Shown here: positions 16,093-22,555 of the stretch, one piece after another
How the letters are laid out: each line of letters starts with the position of its first letter
Position numbering within the stretch: position 1 is the first letter of the stretch
IMG/VR virus record: IMGVR_UViG_3300029892_000012
Location: 1-31,171 of that record
Origin: a virus
Length of the DNA: 31,171 nucleotides
Strand: one strand, 5' to 3'
The notes under the pieces: generated by a model
What the model saw: the letters and a program-made list of their open reading frames with translations, nothing else
Database searches by the model: none
Told to the model about the DNA's origin: nothing
Program-made: the position numbers and the translations under genes

Positions 16093-17646
16093 TCAGTATA
16101 TTTCGTATCGCGATGCTTGGAATTTGTTCAGCGCCTGCGTCATCGCGTCCACCTGGTCCCTGTAGCAGCCGCGCGGGAACGCCGCGCACTCCTCGATGAA
16201 GTCCCAGACCCAGAGCGCAATCGCCGGGTGCGGCAGGAATACGTTGCCCGCTTCCACCAGGGGGCTGACCGCGTGAGCCCGAGCCTCCTTCGACCCCTCC
16301 GGCTGCACCGCGATGATTCCCGGGATCTCCCGCTGTAAAGTCGAGATGACCGCCGGACCGTTCGCTTTGTCCTCCACCAATTTCATCACAATTTGCGGCC
16401 ACTTCTGCGTGAAACCCCTGAACGCCCCAATCGTGGCGACAAAGTCCCATCTGTCCCGTACCTGGTCGAGCAGGTAGTAGTTCGCGCCGTTCTTGCCCCA
16501 CGCCTGGCCGGCCACGAACGCCGAGCCCTTGGTATCCTTGAACGCCATGTCCCAGGACTGCGCCGTTTGGTAAAAGGTCTCTGGCAGCGGCACGGCCTCG
16601 ATGTTAATGAGCTCCCCGTCCGGCTTCTTGACCGTAACCGGCGGGAGCTCCCGGTCTCCGTACCGCCAGAACCGCCACCACCAGCGCTTGAATATGCCAC
16701 CCTCGGCTGGGGAAGGCCGCTGCTGGTACTGACCCGCGTAACCGTAGCTGCCCAGGTCTTTCTTTGCCTGTTCGATCTCCGCGGGGCCCTCGCGCTCGGG
16801 CCAGAGCAGTTCTCCGTCCTCGCGGACTATCTCCCGGCCGCTTGGCAGGCTTATCACCGTCCGACCCTCGGCTTCCGCCGGTAGACAAAGGTGTTCCCAG
16901 CCGCCCTGCTCTAGAAGATATCCGGTGAGGTCCTGCTCGTGCAGGCGCTGCATGACAACGACGATGGCACCCCGTCTCTTATCGTCGAGCCGTGTGGACA
17001 GAGTATGCTTGAAAAAGTCAACCCCAGCCTGGCGCTGGATGTCAGACTGGGCCTCTTTCGGGTTGTGCGGGTCGTCGACCACGACTCGGTTCCCGCCCTT
17101 GCCGGTCAGGGTGCCGCCGACGGAGGTGGCAACCATCACGCCGCGGCGGTTGTTCATAAACTCGGTCTTGACATTCTGGTCGGTGGTTAATTTAAAACGG
17201 CTGCCCCAGTTCCGCAGGTACCAGTCTGACTGGATAATCGTGCGCCGGTCAACCGAGTGCTTAGTACTCAACGACTGGCTGTAACTCGCGAAGATCCAGC
17301 GCGTCTCCGGCTGGCGGATCCACTCCCAGGTAGGCCACATCACCGAGACCGCGATTGACTTCATGTACCGCGGCGGGATATTGATAATTAGCCGGCGGAT
17401 TTGCCCCGCGGTCACCGCCTCCAGACACTCCGCAATCGCATCTATATGCCAGTTGTGCAGATACTCGGCGCCCGGCTCGACGATCGGCCAGGCCTGCCGG
17501 ATATACTCCGACAGGCTGCGCTCAGCCCGGTCCGCCGCTTCGCGGTCAAAAACGGGTCCTTGATCAAGCCGCTCGTCAATTAACGTTAACAGCCGCTCGT
17601 AGAACTCGTCTTTCAGCAAGGCGCCGGCGGATCTCCTTGGCAGCAT
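16093..17646 (-). CDS. terL: Terminase large subunit
   Basis: About 517 residues. The ATPase half has a Walker A-like PPRYMKS near 91-97 (family form PPRHGKS) and Walker B VVVDDP near 188-193. The nuclease half carries the conserved acidic residues in SWDMAFKD, VEDKANGPAV and YRDQVDAMTQAL. It is the DNA-packaging motor and cuts concatemers. The chosen ATG at 17646 follows GAGGTGG; an earlier in-frame codon has no ribosome site. The gene overlaps the end of terS by about 70 bases. The His-to-Tyr and Gly-to-Met changes inside the P-loop are unusual, but the lysine and serine are kept. Confidence 0.95.
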   Translation of the reverse strand: MLPRRSAGALLKDEFYERLLTLIDERLDQGPVFDREAADRAERSLSEYIRQAWPIVEPGAEYLHNWHIDAIAECLEAVTAGQIRRLIINIPPRYMKSIAVSVMWPTWEWIRQPETRWIFASYSQSLSTKHSVDRRTIIQSDWYLRNWGSRFKLTTDQNVKTEFMNNRRGVMVATSVGGTLTGKGGNRVVVDDPHNPKEAQSDIQRQAGVDFFKHTLSTRLDDKRRGAIVVVMQRLHEQDLTGYLLEQGGWEHLCLPAEAEGRTVISLPSGREIVREDGELLWPEREGPAEIEQAKKDLGSYGYAGQYQQRPSPAEGGIFKRWWWRFWRYGDRELPPVTVKKPDGELINIEAVPLPETFYQTAQSWDMAFKDTKGSAFVAGQAWGKNGANYYLLDQVRDRWDFVATIGAFRGFTQKWPQIVMKLVEDKANGPAVISTLQREIPGIIAVQPEGSKEARAHAVSPLVEAGNVFLPHPAIALWVWDFIEECAAFPRGCYRDQVDAMTQALNKFQASRYEIY

Positions 17647-18145
17647 CCGGCTCCACCTCACTTATGACGGCCAGCACTTCTTCTTGAAATTCCTTTACGG
17701 TCTGCGCATCGTGCAGCATCTGTATTAATTTGGCCTGCAGGTCGAGTTGATTTCGCACCTCGGCCAAGCCTTTGAAAATGGTCTCTGCCCGGCCTTGGGA
17801 CATATCGATAAATCTGCCGTCCTCGTCGCGCTTGGGTTCCAAGGCGTCAATGATCTCCCAAACACGGTGGTTTGCCTCCTGTAGTTGGTCAATGACGTTG
17901 ATCTGCCGGCGGGCAACCCCCTCACGGGCTTGGGCCTGTTTGACCTGTACCTCTTTCGAGCGCGGGTTCCTTCGAGGATCCGGCCGAAAAGTCTCTGCAA
18001 TGGCCTGCCTGGTGGCCAGTTGCCGGATTTGTTTAAGATACCTACACCCCATCACCTTGGAGATCCCAAGGCGCCGACCAAGTTCGGCGCCGGTGATATC
18101 GGGATTTTCGATAACGAGCTTTTGTGCATCTTCGATTGTGGGCAC
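17576..18145 (-). CDS. terS: Putative terminase small subunit
   Basis: 189 residues. The N-terminal 45 residues form a helix-turn-helix (ENPDITGAELGRRLGISKVM) for DNA recognition. A basic linker follows, then helical oligomerisation segments (INVIDQLQEANHRVWEIIDAL, AETIFKGLAEVRNQLDLQAK) and a C-terminal helix ending RRLAERRVLRAAVNVN. Position directly before terL and this domain order support TerS, which recognises the packaging site. The GTG start has GAGAGGTGA upstream. The family differs from the better-known Terminase_2 type, so the call depends on place and architecture. Confidence 0.78.
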   Translation of the reverse strand: MPTIEDAQKLVIENPDITGAELGRRLGISKVMGCRYLKQIRQLATRQAIAETFRPDPRRNPRSKEVQVKQAQAREGVARRQINVIDQLQEANHRVWEIIDALEPKRDEDGRFIDMSQGRAETIFKGLAEVRNQLDLQAKLIQMLHDAQTVKEFQEEVLAVISEVEPDAAKEIRRRLAERRVLRAAVNVN

Positions 18146-18161
18146 TAAGGATCACCTCTCG

Positions 18162-18178
18162 ACATTGGTCGACAATGT
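18162..18178. promoter_or_regulatory. Inverted repeat upstream of terS, candidate operator
   Basis: ACATTG and CAATGT flank a five-base spacer, giving a 17-base dyad right before the ribosome site of terS and in the space between terS and the rightward gene at 18246. Its size is typical of an operator for a dimeric regulator. No partner is identified. Confidence 0.4.
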
Positions 18179-18245
18179 TAGATAAAGGGATAATCCGAAA
18201 AAAGTTGAAACCTGTCCCCAAGCAACGATGAAAGGAGGGATCGCA

Positions 18246-18413
18246 ATGGCTAGTCGCGTATACCGCCGTCGCAAAGGAACCGACGTATGGCACTTCTGCA
18301 GAAACTGCTCCAATTGGCCCACGAGCAACTATGAAGAATCCTACTCCAAGCCAACAACCGGAGAGTTATGTAACGAATGTCGGGCTAAGGAAAAAGCCAA
18401 TAATTGCAGCTAA
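18246..18413 (+). CDS. Rightward moron: small zinc-binding protein
   Basis: 55 residues starting MASRVYRRRKGTDVWHFCRN, with a strong AAAGGAGGGATCGCA ribosome site. The Cys pairs FCRNCSNWP (about 18-26) and GELCNECRAKEK (about 42-53) form a C-x2-C...C-x2-C zinc knuckle. I recall small conserved bacterial proteins with the same KGTDVWHFC..CSNWP pattern, mostly chromosomal and of unknown function, so this may be picked-up cargo. A longer frame from an upstream ATG at 18228 overlaps the ribosome site and is less likely. A weak promoter (TCGACA, 16 bases, TAATCC) lies upstream. It ends in CTAA at 18410-18413, which also contains the stop of the convergent gene. Confidence 0.82.
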   Translation: MASRVYRRRKGTDVWHFCRNCSNWPTSNYEESYSKPTTGELCNECRAKEKANNCS

Positions 18414-18739
18414 TCATCTACCCTACTTGCTTTTGAGACCTGAAACTCAAATACAACTCTATTGCCTGCGAAGTATAATGTCTTTAGACAGGTCGAGTAA
18501 TCGACCTGTCTCTCTTTAGCGAACTCATCAAAACAAGATAAGCAGATGACGCTGTTTCGGAATCTTTCTGGGACGACCAAACTCCATATTTGGTCCGTAA
18601 CTTTAAAGTCGAACTTATCCCTGCAGCCACAAACCCTGCACTTTTGCCGTCTCTCTCGCCAAGCATGACAGTGGACACGAAACCATCTAACCGGCAGCAC
18701 AACAAAATGGATAAAGCCTTGGGTAAGGATATCACGCAT
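18410..18739 (-). CDS. Small zinc-finger protein of unknown function
   Basis: About 109 residues from the ATG MRDILTQGFI, with a modest GAGGTG upstream. After a basic hydrophobic N-terminus comes KCRVCGCRDKFDFKVTDQIW, followed by NSVICLSCFDEFA, giving a four-Cys zinc site around a beta-rich module. I recall such proteins as scattered phage and genomic-island genes without a known role. The real start could be later, near the first Cys pair. The base composition here is visibly more AT-rich than in the head genes. It sits between the late promoter region and terS, convergent with the rightward gene at 18246. Confidence 0.65.
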   Translation of the reverse strand: MRDILTQGFIHFVVLPVRWFRVHCHAWRERRQKCRVCGCRDKFDFKVTDQIWSLVVPERFRNSVICLSCFDEFAKERQVDYSTCLKTLYFAGNRVVFEFQVSKASRVDD

Positions 18740-18804
18740 GAACAACACCTCGATATCTCTATGCCCAGCAAGGCATCGGGTATTCGCAGTTCAAGAACAA
18801 GAAA

Positions 18805-18822
18805 GCCGCCCTCCCGGACGGC
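18805..18822 (-). terminator. Hairpin with T-rich tail just downstream of the leftward promoter
   Basis: In the leftward direction GCCGTCC / GGGCGGC pairs around GGGA (one G-U pair) and is followed by TTTCTTGTTCTT. On the other strand the same stem has a C-A mismatch but is followed by CTTTT. It lies about 20-40 bases after the predicted leftward start point and before the gene at 18410-18739, so it may attenuate the late transcript or end early-operon readthrough. Confidence 0.6.
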
Positions 18823-18851
18823 CTTTTGGAGACACTTTTACTTCTACCTGG

Positions 18852-18860
18852 ATTATACCA
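18852..18860 (-). promoter_or_regulatory. Leftward extended -10 promoter, candidate late promoter
   Basis: The minus strand reads TGGTATAAT, a perfect -10 with the TGn extension. There is no recognisable -35 at 16-18 bases; instead four direct repeats occupy that place. It lies directly after the gene for a sigma-like late regulator and upstream of terminase and all head and tail genes. Confidence 0.65.
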
Positions 18861-18864
18861 CACC

Positions 18865-18908
18865 GGTCGGATTTTGGTCGGAATTTTGGTCGGATTTTGG
18901 TCGGATTT
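18865..18908. repeat. Four phased direct repeats upstream of the leftward promoter
   Basis: The plus strand has four units of GGTCGGATTTT starting at 18865, 18876, 18888 and 18899 (the second has one extra A, the last drifts into the stop codon of the upstream gene). The period of 11-12 bases puts each unit on the same helix face, and the block covers about -20 to -65 of the leftward promoter. This is the geometry of an activator-binding array. Confidence 0.75.
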
Positions 18909-19326
18909 AAGCGGAAATTTGGCGGAAAAATTCGTCGAGCGCCGAGCCCGGAAGTGCTTGTAAATACTGGGTCACAGCCTCCCGGATGTCGTGCACTTTG
19001 TTTTGCACGGTATCTTTGTGCATATACAATCGTTTCGCTATCCTCTCGTGCGTCAGCCCTACACGGTACTTCAGGCGGTAGACGTTCTTATGGTCCCTGG
19101 GCAGGTGTTCTATTGCTCGCCGCACCGCATCAAGCACCAACGACAGCGTTGCCCGCTTGATGGCCACCTGCTCCACCGGCCGACCCAAGCGCGGCTGGCG
19201 GTTGAAACAGACGATGACCACCGAGGTAGAAGATTTCGGAAGTGGGGCCTCGGCCTGGTCGCGCAATGCAGTATAATTGTACAACAGATAATCAACCAGC
19301 TTTGGCGTGATTTCAATCTCAGCCAA
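18907..19326 (-). CDS. Late transcription regulator, sigma-region-4-like HTH protein
   Basis: About 139 residues. The C-terminal half reads IEHLPRDHKNVYRLKYRVGL, then THERIAKRLYMHKDTVQNKV, which is the sigma-70 region 4-like helix-turn-helix of phage late regulators (ArpU/RinA-like class). The N-terminal half includes ITPKLVDYLLYNYTALRDQ. The TTG start at 19326 lies nine bases after AGGAGG; an upstream TTG gives a longer frame without proper spacing. It is the last gene of the leftward early operon, directly before the phased repeats and the late promoter, so it most likely activates the terminase-head-tail operon. That link is inference. Confidence 0.8.
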   Translation of the reverse strand: MAEIEITPKLVDYLLYNYTALRDQAEAPLPKSSTSVVIVCFNRQPRLGRPVEQVAIKRATLSLVLDAVRRAIEHLPRDHKNVYRLKYRVGLTHERIAKRLYMHKDTVQNKVHDIREAVTQYLQALPGSALDEFFRQISA

Positions 19327-19346
19327 CCGCTTTCGCCTCCTGACGA

Positions 19347-19508
19347 TCAAACTGCTCTACGCCACCTTCCGCGCCACAGCACCTTCAGCAGCCCCGTTGT
19401 CCCGTCTAAAAAGTCCGCCCTCCCGCACCGAGTACACAGCCGCACCCTCCGGCGCAGGAGTTTGCTGTGGCCCAGGACTAATTCCGATCCGCACTGTTTG
19501 CAGTACAT
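19347..19508 (-). CDS. Small zinc-ribbon protein
   Basis: 53 residues: MYCKQCGSELVLGHSKLL, then a basic stretch and LCTRCGRADF, giving a C-x2-C...C-x2-C zinc ribbon followed by a basic C-terminus (WRGRWRRAV). The ATG has GGAGGAGAGACGG upstream. It lies between a second Cys-rich mini-gene and the late regulator. The function is unknown; binding of nucleic acid or of host RNA polymerase is possible. Confidence 0.72.
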   Translation of the reverse strand: MYCKQCGSELVLGHSKLLRRRVRLCTRCGRADFLDGTTGLLKVLWRGRWRRAV

Positions 19509-19527
19509 CCGTCTCTCCTCCAGATAC

Positions 19528-19707
19528 TTACTCTCGTTTTCTCGCCGCCACTGTAGCCTCCTTTGCAGGTATGTAACCCCTGCAATCCGTGCAGCCAGCC
19601 CTCTCCCCGCACATCTCGCACGGCCCGAAACTCTTCAGTGCAAGCAGAAGTGGAACGCACTTGTCAAAATGCTCGCAATTCCTGCAACATTCCTCGCAAA
19701 TAAACAT
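19528..19707 (-). CDS. Cys-rich mini-protein
   Basis: 59 residues with ten cysteines: ICEECCRNCEHFDKC near the start, then CEMCGERAGCTDC in the middle and a basic tail (AARKRE). The ribosome site AAAAAGGAGG and the spacing to the ATG are strong. The Cys spacing suggests two zinc sites or an iron-sulfur-type fold. I do not know the family. Confidence 0.72.
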   Translation of the reverse strand: MFICEECCRNCEHFDKCVPLLLALKSFGPCEMCGERAGCTDCRGYIPAKEATVAARKRE

Positions 19708-19724
19708 TCTTCGGCCTCCTTTTT

Positions 19725-20078
19725 CTAGAGTTCAATCCCCATAATGGCATTGTACAAGTCTTCCGTCCGCTCTCCTGCGTTATAGCGGTCGCGCAGGGGA
19801 CGTATGACATACGTTAGTGCCCAGTACCCGGGACTTCCGATACTGGCATAGGCCGACTCGACTTGTTGTAGATACTTCTCCGCTTTTGTCCAGTCGAGGT
19901 TAGTCACCGCCTGCTGCGCAGGCTCGTATATATGCACAGTCCACCCCGCCTTTTCGTGGTATCCAGTCGGCTTAATGCTACACCAGGACCGCCAAGCCTT
20001 ACCCAACGCTTGCTTGGCATACTGCTCTGCCTCTTTCTTTGTCGGGAACCACCGCGTATCAGTTATGCGCCTAAACAT
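19725..20078 (-). CDS. Hypothetical early phage protein
   Basis: 117 residues from the ATG MFRRITDTRWFPTKKEAEQY. The first part resembles small phage proteins with a beta-hairpin plus helix (TKKEAEQYAKQALGKAW). The middle has WTVHIYEPAQQAV, and the C-terminal half is helical (LQQVESAYASIGSPGYWAL). The start overlaps the end of the preceding zinc gene by eight bases and has GAGGAGGCG upstream; longer frames to the right lie inside that gene and are not used. Function unknown. Confidence 0.7.
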   Translation of the reverse strand: MFRRITDTRWFPTKKEAEQYAKQALGKAWRSWCSIKPTGYHEKAGWTVHIYEPAQQAVTNLDWTKAEKYLQQVESAYASIGSPGYWALTYVIRPLRDRYNAGERTEDLYNAIMGIEL

Positions 20079-20292
20079 CCCGCGCCTCCTCGCTGTCGCT
20101 GTCGATCTCGACGCCCAGCCGGCCGTCCAGGAGCCGGGTGCCGCAGTCGCAAACCTCAGGTACATCCGCGGTGGAATACTGCGCCCCCAGCTGCACGAAG
20201 AGCACGTGGACGCGCCGGCCGTACATCGTTTTCTGGCCGTTCGGGCGCACCTCGGCGCCGCAGGAAGTGCAGTAAAGCCGAGCAATTCTCAT
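20071..20292 (-). CDS. Small zinc-finger protein
   Basis: 73 residues: MRIARLYCTSCGAEVRPNG, a hydrophobic strand, then VCDCGTRLLDGRLG and an acidic tail. The CxxC...CxC arrangement is a zinc-ribbon-like pair. It overlaps both neighbours by a few bases (ATGA at its start), so it is part of a coupled mini-gene chain. Confidence 0.75.
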   Translation of the reverse strand: MRIARLYCTSCGAEVRPNGQKTMYGRRVHVLFVQLGAQYSTADVPEVCDCGTRLLDGRLGVEIDSDSEEARDV

Positions 20293-20477
20293 CGCGCATC
20301 CCCCTCGGTCGGATCATCGAAATGCATTTCATCCTGCTGCCGAACGTACTCCGCGATCCCAGCGTTAACCAACCGAATCGCGGTCCGGGCATCAGCATAG
20401 CCGACCATCCCGGCTTGATACTCGCAGCCGTCGTAAATCACGTCTTTCGTGATCCTGATCTTGAATATCTCGCTCAT
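20289..20477 (-). CDS. Small early protein of unknown function
   Basis: 62 residues, MSEIFKIRITKDVIYDGCEY to an acidic end. The segment DGCEYQAGMVGYADARTAIR, then LVNAGIAEYV, looks like a small beta-barrel of the type seen in many phage accessory proteins. ATGA overlaps join it to both neighbours. No function is assigned. Confidence 0.72.
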   Translation of the reverse strand: MSEIFKIRITKDVIYDGCEYQAGMVGYADARTAIRLVNAGIAEYVRQQDEMHFDDPTEGDAR

Positions 20478-20800
20478 CTTTCCACTACCGCTCCGTCAAA
20501 AAGTCTCTGCATCGGATGCCTCACCGGCCCGTCGTCCGCCAGTTCCCCAAGCAGCTCTTCATCCTCGTCCGGTTTGGCCAACCAAATCACGGCACCCAGA
20601 GTGCCGATCCGCTCCACCTGAACCGGGCGCTCCAGCTCTTTCGACGCCTGACGGTACGGGCTACCGTGGCCTTTGAAACGCGGGACTCGGTTCCCGTCTT
20701 GTCGGACGCATTGCTTCCCCCAGTAGATAGTGCAAAACCGCATCACCGGGCAATCGGCCTCTTCGCACTCGCGGCGCCGGCGGGCTTCAGTACAGCTCAT
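20474..20800 (-). CDS. Cys-rich early protein
   Basis: 108 residues from the ATG of MSCTEARRRRECEEADCPVM. The first 35 residues hold five cysteines (SC, EC, DC, FC, QC), with RFCTIYWGKQC completing a probable zinc site; the acidic C-terminus has PDEDEELLGELADDGP. The ATG has GGGAGAGGTG upstream and lies inside the end of the small membrane gene at 20787-20900. Function unknown. Confidence 0.75.
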   Translation of the reverse strand: MSCTEARRRRECEEADCPVMRFCTIYWGKQCVRQDGNRVPRFKGHGSPYRQASKELERPVQVERIGTLGAVIWLAKPDEDEELLGELADDGPVRHPMQRLFDGAVVER

Positions 20801-20900
20801 CGCGATCACCTCTCCCGGCAGCCACACACAGACCCATAGCCAGCATTCCCATAAAACCGCCCGCGAACAGGCCGATCAGCAACCCTACCCAGAAGCTCAT
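20787..20900 (-). CDS. 37-residue single-pass membrane protein
   Basis: MSFWVGLLIGLFAGGFMGML then AMGLCVAAGRGDRDELY: a glycine-rich hydrophobic span of about 26 residues with a short charged tail. It begins three bases after the VRR-NUC stop and overlaps the next gene by 14 bases. Similar one-helix proteins occur at this position in Firmicute phage early operons. The role is unknown. Confidence 0.72.
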   Translation of the reverse strand: MSFWVGLLIGLFAGGFMGMLAMGLCVAAGRGDRDELY

Positions 20901-20903
20901 CAC

Positions 20904-21281
20904 TCACACCCCCGTCAACTTTAGGTATTCCTCCACGTCCTCCACCGACCTGGCCACCAGGTACTCGCCCTTACGGATTAAAATCTCGTCGCGAAACTTC
21001 TCCTGATGTTCCGAAAGCCGACCATTGGGCGTTTTGACCTCAATCCACAGCGTTCTTCCATCCGGGCTGACAGCCGTCAGATCCGCCAAGCCTTTATGGC
21101 TCAGCGCCGTCTGGTAGTTGATGATCACAAACCACTTGTGCCAGCGCAACCAATCGCGGATCGCGGCCCGGATCTCGCTCTCCTTCGGGGCCCGGCCCTT
21201 AGTCCGGACCTTCCGCGGCCGCTCCGGCTTGTCGGTTAGGATACCGAGCTGCTGGGCCTGGCGGACGGATAGGCGGGTCAC
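20904..21281 (-). CDS. VRR-NUC domain nuclease
   Basis: 125 residues from a GTG that overlaps the upstream stop. The PD-(D/E)XK VRR-NUC core shows E34/E36 (KESEIRAAIRDWL), D67 (GLADLTAV), E81 and K83 (LWIEVKTPNG), and SEHQEKF near 90-96. This is a complete single-domain VRR-NUC like many phage versions, which act on branched DNA (Holliday-junction or flap resolution) in replication and recombination. GAGGAGG lies before the start; the longer frame seen upstream is inside another gene. Confidence 0.9.
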   Translation of the reverse strand: MTRLSVRQAQQLGILTDKPERPRKVRTKGRAPKESEIRAAIRDWLRWHKWFVIINYQTALSHKGLADLTAVSPDGRTLWIEVKTPNGRLSEHQEKFRDEILIRKGEYLVARSVEDVEEYLKLTGV

Positions 21282-21631
21282 CGGTTCCGCCTCCTCGAGG
21301 CCTCGGCCATGTTCCGCTTGTGCCGACGCTTGCGGGCCGTCCGCTCTTTCCGCTGCTTGGCGGCCCACCGGCTGAGCTTCCCGCCGCTGGTCAGGCTGAC
21401 CATGGCCTCGTTCTGGCCGGCCAGCTTAAGCTCGGCGGCGCGTTGCAGTTCCGGCGGTACCGGGACATACTGACCCTGTTCATCTGGCTTCAAGGTAATG
21501 ATCTGCCGCCGCGCCTCACGCCTGCGCTTTGCCCGGTTGTTCGGGGCCTCGGCTTCGGCATCGAATGCCCGCTCCAAGGCGGCAGCTTGTTCCTCGGTCA
21601 TCCTCCGCAGGTGCCCGGTGTCGATGTTCAC
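21278..21631 (-). CDS. Basic early phage protein, function unknown
   Basis: 117 residues from a GTG (NIDTGHLRRMTEEQAAALER). The middle is basic and helical (NNRAKRRREARRQ) and the C-terminus is very basic (RKERTARKRRHKRN). It probably binds nucleic acid. The start overlaps the upstream stop (GTGA) and has GGAGGAGG before it. I recall close relatives in Firmicute phages, all hypothetical. It is coupled to the VRR-NUC gene by overlapping stop and start. Confidence 0.75.
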   Translation of the reverse strand: MNIDTGHLRRMTEEQAAALERAFDAEAEAPNNRAKRRREARRQIITLKPDEQGQYVPVPPELQRAAELKLAGQNEAMVSLTSGGKLSRWAAKQRKERTARKRRHKRNMAEASRRRNR

Positions 21632-21822
21632 TCGGTCCCCACCTCCTCCAGTTCCTGGTCGTAAGCCCAGTCGTCGAGGTTCTTCTGTGCCTCCTCGGCA
21701 GTCGGCGCCTCCGCTGGCCGGGCGCCCAGGACCAGGTAAACCATCACGCCGGCGAGCAGGACCAGGGCCAGCGTAAAGGTAGCTCGGCAGCTGAGTTCGA
21801 GAATGCGGCGCCATGTGGTCAT
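21628..21822 (-). CDS. Small membrane protein
   Basis: 64 residues: a basic amphipathic N-terminus (MTTWRRILELSCRA), one transmembrane helix at about 15-36 (TFTLALVLLAGVMVYLVLG) and an acidic tail (EAPTAEEAQKNLDDWAYDQE). The ATG at 21822 follows AAGGAGCGTG and is preferred to an upstream codon inside the palindromic region. It is the first gene of the leftward chain that starts after the palindrome block. Confidence 0.75.
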   Translation of the reverse strand: MTTWRRILELSCRATFTLALVLLAGVMVYLVLGARPAEAPTAEEAQKNLDDWAYDQELEEVGTE

Positions 21823-21846
21823 GGGATCACGCTCCTTCCCGTTCAA

Positions 21847-21887
21847 GGTTAACCGGTTAACCCTAGTCAACTAGGTTAACAGTTAAC
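21847..21887. promoter_or_regulatory. Palindrome cluster with four GTTAAC boxes, candidate origin or operator
   Basis: A perfect 16-base palindrome GGTTAACCGGTTAACC (21847-21862) overlaps a second dyad CCTAGT-CA-ACTAGG (21862-21875), followed by two more GTTAAC boxes (21875-21880, 21882-21887). GTTAAC occurs four times in 40 bases. The block lies in a non-coding gap of about 205 bases (21823-22027) right after the helicase-loader gene; the rest of that gap shows no gene. Confidence 0.6.
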
Positions 21888-22027
21888 GGTTACTCGTAGA
21901 GCTGGCGAATGAGTTCCCTGGGTGCCAAACCCCCTTGACGAATTTTGCGACCGCATGAACGAGCCTGGCCGCGCGGTCTCAGGGCGGCGCGTGCCAAGGA
22001 TTTACATCCCCCTCCCCCCTGGGCGGA

Positions 22028-22555
22028 TCAAATCCCGTTCCCGCTCCCCAGCCTCGGCATCCGCTCACTCGCAGCTAAGATCATCTCGCGTATCGGCGCC
22101 GGCAATACGGCCATCTCCCGCGCCTGGCTGGCGTTCGCCTCCCACGCCCGCCGGAACTGACCCCGGATCACGTCCGGTTCCTCGCAGGAGCATATCTCCT
22201 GCCACCCGAACCGCCTCACCACCGCCGCCACATCCGGCGGCAAACTGGCTAGTGCCTCCCGCTCCCGGTAATACCCGTAGTGCCTTATGGCTTCCGTGAC
22301 CAGGCCCCAGGCTTCGTCGGCGGTCATGGGGCGGCCTGTGGTCAGGTAGACCGCCGCCTCGCGGATGTCGGCCACTGTCGGGAAGTAACGGGACGTAGTA
22401 AGTACTTTGACTAGTGCGGCTTTGGCGAGCTCGAACGGTATGTCCGACAGCGCGGCGTTCCATAGCTCGGCTACCTGGCCGGAATCTTTTTCCTGCAGGT
22501 GCGGGTAATTAGCAAACGCGAACTGTACAAGCTTGCCGACCTCGCTAGGAGTCAA
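22028..22555 (-). CDS. Helicase loader/inhibitor (G39P-like)
   Basis: About 175 residues from a TTG, nine bases after AGGAGG and overlapping the initiator stop by 11 bases. Residues 1-70 (MTPSEVGKLVQFAFANYPHL, then VAELWNAALSDIPFELAKAA) match the N-terminal domain of the SPP1 G39P family, which loads the DnaB-type helicase G40P at the origin. It continues with YFPTVADIREAAVYL, then a helical C-terminus. Frames extending further right enter the initiator gene and lack a start signal. No DnaB-type helicase is in the window, so host DnaB is the likely partner. Confidence 0.85.
   Translation of the reverse strand: MTPSEVGKLVQFAFANYPHLQEKDSGQVAELWNAALSDIPFELAKAALVKVLTTSRYFPTVADIREAAVYLTTGRPMTADEAWGLVTEAIRHYGYYREREALASLPPDVAAVVRRFGWQEICSCEEPDVIRGQFRRAWEANASQAREMAVLPAPIREMILAASERMPRLGSGNGI

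Noticed and set aside
18865-18908. Possible CRISPR-like repeat
   Set aside because: The units are directly adjacent with 11-12-base period and no spacers, and no cas gene is seen.
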